A stretch of 64,000 nt of DNA from Monodelphis domestica (lineage: Eukaryota; Chordata; Mammalia; Didelphimorphia; Didelphidae). Below the pieces are notes generated by a model, which saw only the letters and a list, made by a program, of their open reading frames with translations, was not told the origin of the DNA and did no database searches. The stretch is taken from positions 15,587,255-15,651,254 of the forward strand of contig NC_077232.1 in NCBI RefSeq assembly GCF_027887165.1, read 5' to 3'. A program made the translations under genes and the position numbers. Below, piece after piece: positions 58,746 to 64,000 of the stretch (the stretch's first letter is position 1; every line of letters starts with the position of its first letter).

Positions 58746-60845
58746 TTTTAAACCCTTACCTTCCATTTTAAAATCAATACTGGGTATTGGTTCTAAGGAA
58801 AAAGAGTAGTAAGGGCTAAGCAGTGGCGGTTAAATGACAACTAGTAAGTTCCTGAGTTCAGATTTGAACCCAGGACCTTCCATCTCTGGGTCTGGCTCTC
58901 AATCCAGTGAGCCACATAGCTGCCCCCAATGCCTTATATTTTAGTATGTGACTAATAAAATTTTTAAGCTGGTTTAAGAGATGGACATGGCCTTAGCATC
59001 TATTTCAAAATTTTATCAGTATGATATTGGAGGGTAATGGAAAGAAAGAAAACTTTCTGTTAGCTGAATTGGATTTAAAGCTTTTCCCAGACATGATTAG
59101 GCTTTAGAGTAAATCAGTCATTTTCTCAGAATTCATATTCTTCATTTATAAACTCAAGACAAAAATTGTGGTTACTCACAATACATGACTGTTACAACAA
59201 AGTGTTTTGAAAACTAAGGTAAAACATGAATGAATTACTTTTATTAAAATATAATTTTTGAGAAGATGAAAGACAGATCAATGTACAATTAGCAAAGATA
59301 ATGGGGAGTTCAAAATTAAACTTTAATCTCTTGGTTCCTTTCCCCTTCCAGTACTTTTCTGAGTTAGTCATTCATACAAATATTATGATCTCCCTAACTC
59401 CACTGCAACACAATCCTAAACTTGACAGAAATGAAAACACTAAAACATTAAAATGTAAACTGGTGAAGTTTTAGATGAAAAGACATACTCAATCATTCCA
59501 TTTGTAGGAAGCTTAAATAGTTCAGTTGTATGTAAAGGGTCTCTATCATAAATGAACAATATACAATGAACATGATTTCAGATCTTAGAATATATCCATG
59601 CTTTTACTCCTGACTATTCACCTACACAAATTTCAAAAGGAGTATGGAAACCAAAATTGACTGTATTAAAATTGCCCTCCCTGGGGAAATCTGGAGTGGC
59701 TTTCTGAAGAAATGGACTCAAGCCAAAAGTGACTATAGAATAGGAGAGGAAATATTATTTGGTTCCATCTTCCTCAAGTGGTACCAACGATAAAGAGAAT
59801 GCTTTGGAGTCAGTGGTTGAAGGGTAAAAAGACTACAGTTAGCCATTAAAGAGCTAGACTGGTCTAATAGTAGGCAAACCTATGGAGCAAGTACAATCAC
59901 CAAGTGACCTGCTCAAACCAGACAGTGAATTGGCACATTTAGCTAAAACACTGAACCCAAGGAAAGGCAAGCTCACCTGGACCAGGCATCCTGGAGAAAT
60001 AGTGCATCTCACCAAAACCCAGGCCAGTTACCAAAGCACCTTTTTTTACCCAAATGCTCTTTTTGTAGGAGAGTAGGACCCTTGTATTGGGACAGAAGCT
60101 CTATTCTTCCAATGACAGTTTGGATTATAGTAACACTATTTTAAAATTATTTTCATCATTTTCAATAAAAAAAGTGTTTTTAAAGTCTTATACATTAGTC
60201 TGGTGCACAGGACAGTATTCCACATGGTATTGAACCTTTTCTAAAAGGTGATTCATCTCTATGGACACAGAAATATTTGTTTCAACTGAATGTATAACTT
60301 TTTCATAACTTTGTTCATTGACAATTAATTTTTATTCATTTCTTTAAATTTAATAAATTAATAAATACATATTATTTGTTAATTTAATTGATCAATATTT
60401 GAGGTATACTTTTCTTTAAATAACACAATCCATCACACACATTTGCAGTTTGTACCATCAAGAAATTTTCCTTCTGTCTTATGTAAATAATTTTGATTTT
60501 TTTTTTAGATTATTGTGCTGAGCTTTTCAGAATATTTAATTCTGGAACACAGGGGACATATACTTTAAGGCCAAGGGAAAAATTCTGATGCATTAATATG
60601 GTAAAATTATATTCATAATTGCCATTTATACATATACCTAATCATTTTATACTCAAAACATGAGATAATTTCACTACCTTATATATATATATATATACTC
60701 ATCCCTAAAATAGTAATAATAGTAATAATTTTATTATACTGATAATTGATGTTAGATAAAAAAGACTATCTTTCTTTTTCTTATCTATCCCAAGGTTTGC
60801 ACAGTGATATTTCTACTGTGTTCATTGATTAATTGATAATAAGTT
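58219..60845. other. OR-C 5' flank
   Basis: Copy of 38946-41574, with a (TA)n tract at about 58711-58742 and a SINE at 58743-58928. The open frame matching 40618-40881 is shortened here by small changes, which argues against a gene. Confidence 0.5.
58743..58928 (-). repeat. SINE in duplication copy 2 (second)
   Basis: Partner of 39485-39669; reverse tRNA-derived SINE. Confidence 0.8.
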
Positions 60846-61075
60846 AGTGTTTAGATTGCCAGGCATGAAGTCAGGAAGACTAATCTTCCAGAGTTCAAAT
60901 GTGGTTTCATACACTTCTTACTATATGAACCTGAGTAAGTTACTTTGTCTTTTTGTCTCAGTTCTTCATCTGTAAAATAAACTGGAGAAAGAAATGGCAA
61001 ATGAGTCCAGTATTTTTGCCAAGAGAACCCCAAATGGGGTCATGATGCTTTAGACAAATGGAAATGATTGAATTT
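60846..61075 (+). repeat. Core-SINE with RTE-type tail, copy 2
   Basis: Partner of 41575-41803, almost unchanged. Confidence 0.75.
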
Positions 61076-62366
61076 ACACAAAATGTTAGCAGAAAAGGAC
61101 GTTATCAGAAGACCAAATATCCCTCTGGGAAGGAAACTCTACAACTTTATTGCAAATAAATTGCATTCTTAGTTACCTGCAGTCCTGAGAAGTTATGTGA
61201 CTTGCTCATTGCCTCAAATATAGGTTGTATAAAAAACTTGGATTTAAACCCATCTTTCTTCTTTTAAGCCATATTTCCAGTCACTTGTATGCTACTTCTA
61301 AAATTTAAAAAAAAAAAACATTGAAAAAACATTATTCTTAGTTTCAAACTTACAGTACAAATACTGTGAGGAATTTCATTACCTCACCTTGCTCAGTTTC
61401 ACTTGGGAACAATATTGTACATCAACAGTTATCTGATGGAAAGGTGATATCTGTCTAAGTGTGATAGAATAGTAATAATAATAGAAACAATAGCAAAAAA
61501 ATAATAAGAACAACAATTAACATGGATACTTATCATAATCAAGTCATCCAAGGAAACCAGTTAGAGAATATATGTTTTATCTTCATTTTATGGAGAAGAA
61601 TCTGAGGCTCAGAGAATTTAAATTATTTCCCTATATCCATGCATCTACTGTTGAAGAAGAATCAGATTGAAGTTTCCATTGTTATACCATAACCCAATGC
61701 ATCTCTGAAGTATACCAACTCTGATAGAGATCCAAATCAGGATACTGAACTCACAAATGGACCAGTCATAAAATGGGAAAAAATGCATGTGAATAATTTA
61801 GTCTCCAATTTCACACACACAGATATACAGACATATACCTGTATAAAAATACATCCATATATATATATGTATATATATATATATACATCCATATATATAT
61901 ATATAAGAATATATATGGGTATCCATGATATATGGACATGGGAATTGATGCAGGTATTTTCTTTTACCTCTTTTTAGGGACTAGACAGGATCCAAAGAGT
62001 ATGATTTTCTCCAATAAATCAGTTTTGTTCTCATTTGGAGTTTCAGAAAAGGGGAACTGAAACTGGATTCTGTGAAGTTATTGGATTTGATGAAATGGTG
62101 ATGATTTTTAGATGAGGACAAATATATTGCCAAATGACCTTCATGGGAACCACTTCCTGAGGTCCCCAGAGAAGCCAGAGTTGTATTTCCTTATTAGCCA
62201 GAGAAGCTCTGACCTTTCCCTTGAGTATAATTAGATACGGTACACATTATTTATAAAGAAAAACATAGGAAAATTACATGTTATGTATAATTCATGAATA
62301 TTCTATGGAGAAGCTATATGTGATTTTTGACCTCATACAAAATATAACTTTTATACTTGGCTTTTT
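61076..62366. repeat. Flank shared with the OR-A and OR-B units
   Basis: Third copy of the old flank. It also has the empty site for the solo LTR ('ccttattagccagagaagc' near 62188). A (TA)n tract lies at about 61857-61906. Ends where an L1 begins. Confidence 0.65.
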
Positions 62367-63754
62367 TAAAAATAATTTTTATTTGATCATTTCCAAGCAT
62401 TATTCATTAGAGACAAAGATCACTTTCTTTTCCTCCCCACCTCCATAGCTGAAGCGTGATTCCAATGGGTCTCACATGTGTTCTTGATTTGAATCCATTT
62501 GCATGTTGTTGGTATTTGCACTAGAGTGTTTATTTAGAGTCTCTCCTCAGTCATTTCCCCTCAGCCCCTGTAGTTAGGCAGTTGCTTTTCATCAGTGTTT
62601 TTACTCCCACAGTTTATCCTCTGCTTGTGGATAGTGTTTTTTAGATCCCTGCAAGTTGTTCTGGGACATTGCATTGACCCTAATGGAGAAGTCCATTACC
62701 TTAGATAGTACCACAGTGTATTAGTCTCTGTGTACAATGTTTTCCTGGTTCTGCTCCTCTCACTCTGCATCAGTTCCTGGAGGTCTTTCGAGTCTCCATG
62801 GAATTCCTCCACTTTATTATTCTTTTTAGCACAATAATATTCCATCACCAATATATACCACAATTTGTTCAGCCACTCTCTAATTTTGAAGGGCATCCCC
62901 TCATTTTCCAATTTTTTGCCACCACAAAGAGCGCAGCTATGAATATTCTTGTACAAGTCTTTTTCCTTATTATCTTTGGGGTACAAACCCAGCAGTGACA
63001 TGGCTGGATCAAAGGGCAGACAGTCTTTTATTGCCCTTTGCGTATAGTTCCAAATTGCCCTTCAGAATGGTTGGATCAATTCACAACTCCACCAGCAATG
63101 AATTAGTGTCCCTACTTTTCCACATCCCCTCCAGCATTCATTACTTTCCATAGCTGTCATGTTAGCGAATCTGCTAGGTGTGAGGTGATACCTCAGAGTT
63201 GTTTTGATTTGCATCTCTCTGATTATAAGAGATGTAGAGCACTTTTTCTTGTGCTTATTAATAGTTTTGATTTCTTTGGCTGAGAACTGCCTGTTCATGT
63301 CCCTTGCCCATTTATCAATTGGAGAATGGCTTGATTTTTTGTACAATTGATTTAGCTCTTTATAAATTTGAGTAATTAAACTTTGCCAGAGGTTTTTATG
63401 AAGATTGCTTCCCTATTTGTTGCTTTCCTTCTGATTTTAGTTATATTGGTTTTGTTTGTACAAAAGCTTTTAATTTGATGTAGTCGAAATTATTTATTTT
63501 ACATTTTGTGACTCTTTCTATGTCTTGCTTAGTTTTAAAGTCTTTCCCCTCCCAAAGGTCTGACATGTATACTATTCTGTGTTTTCCTAATTTACTTATA
63601 GTTTCCTTCTTTATTTTCAAGTCATTCATCCATTTTGAATTTATGTTGGTGTAGGGTGTGAGGGGTTGATCCAAATCTAATCTCTCCCACACTGTCTTCC
63701 AATTTTCCCAGCAGTTTTTATCAAAAAGTGAATTTTTGACCCCAAAGCTGGGAT
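62367..63754 (-). mobile_element. 5'-truncated L1, reverse
   Basis: 3' end at the left ('cttttttaaaaataattttt'), 3' UTR, then ORF2 C-terminal frames (about 62696-63692) with [16 protein letters not shown] and KHRIVYMSDLWEGKDF, broken by stops. It ends at about 63754, short of the RT. The flanks on the two sides do not match each other in the way expected of a simple insertion. Confidence 0.8.
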
Positions 63755-64000
63755 ATTATTTTTATAAATAAAACGATTTTATTTTTTTCTCTTTTTGTTA
63801 ATAATTCTTCTAATATATTCTCAATATCCAACCAAGTAGGGTCAAAAGTTCTGAATATGTTCTCTAATTTTTTTATAATTAATATTGGTTCATTCTCAAA
63901 TGATGGCATATCTTCCTTCAATTTGTTTATATCCTCAGGGGTAAAAGGTGTATGATGTCTTACAGATATCAAGTTTCCATTTTTATTAAAAGTGGGTACT
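63755..64000 (-). pseudogene. ERV gag (capsid) remnant, cut by the window edge
   Basis: A minus-strand frame (codons from about 63999 down to about 63755) reads HHTPFTPEDINKL, then DPTWLDIENILEELLTKREK, matching the N-terminal capsid region of gammaretrovirus-like Gag (the PTW-D...LL...EEK pattern). No stop within the visible part. It then runs into L1 sequence. The rest lies outside the window, so its state and family are unknown. Confidence 0.6.

Larger units (their letters stand above)
53511..62366. repeat. Young segmental duplication, copy 2 (holds OR-C)
   Basis: Direct-orientation copy of 34327-43086. The left edge is sharp at 53510/53511 beside an L1. The right edge is at the poly-T of another L1 at 62367. 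The shared content and order confirm a single event; see copy 1 for spacing. Confidence 0.9.

Overview
This window is vertebrate, almost certainly marsupial, and most like an opossum. Three things suggest that: tRNA-derived SINEs with the marsupial core, LINE-1 ORF2 of the marsupial type together with RTE-type elements, and an expanded run of family-14-like olfactory receptors (OR). The species is inferred from recognised repeat types; no search was run. The DNA is AT-rich. The only credible host genes are three single-coding-exon OR genes, all on the minus strand, at 2280-3293 (OR-A), 37896-38900 (OR-B) and 57172-58173 (OR-C). Nearly everything else is transposable-element DNA or old duplicated flank. 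No tRNA, rRNA, CRISPR array, operon or bacterial feature is present.

Layout. 1-4300: OR-A and flank, with an unnamed repeat. 4320-7880: an RTE-like non-LTR retrotransposon with a dead EN/RT frame. 8000-16700: a probable solo LTR, L2-like fragments, and an old minus-strand L1 split by a complete but non-coding LTR element (9983-13615), followed by an endogenous retrovirus (ERV) remnant. 16900-20127: flank paralogous to that of OR-B and OR-C, split by a solo LTR. 20128-24690: a second copy of the non-coding LTR element, carrying a 5'-truncated L1. 25960-29591: an ERV pol (RNase H end plus integrase) remnant, a long non-coding 3' block and a 3' LTR. 29600-34300: old L1s, a SINE and another LTR. 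34327-43086: duplication copy 1 with OR-B. 44150-53510: old L1 with a hAT-like insertion, a reverse ERV 3' end, and a younger minus-strand L1. 53511-62366: duplication copy 2 with OR-C. 62367-64000: L1 and the edge of a gammaretrovirus-like gag remnant.

History read from the sequence. An old duplication made the OR-A and OR-B units, whose flanks are still alignable by eye. A much younger duplication of at least 8.8 kb made the OR-B and OR-C units, which are nearly identical in intergenic DNA. The left junction of the younger copy falls exactly at the 5' end of an L1 (53510/53511). LTR elements then inserted into individual units, and the other units preserve the empty sites. OR-B and OR-C differ mostly in their first 117 residues, including several adjacent TM3 positions, while about 300 bp in the middle of the gene are identical. 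OR-A keeps an open frame but has lost the arginine of the DRY motif and one extracellular-loop cysteine.

I found no clear new biological system. The strongest leads are the mosaic divergence of OR-B and OR-C, the duplication junction, and a non-autonomous LTR family that shares a non-coding 3' block with a pol-bearing ERV whose LTR is unrelated.
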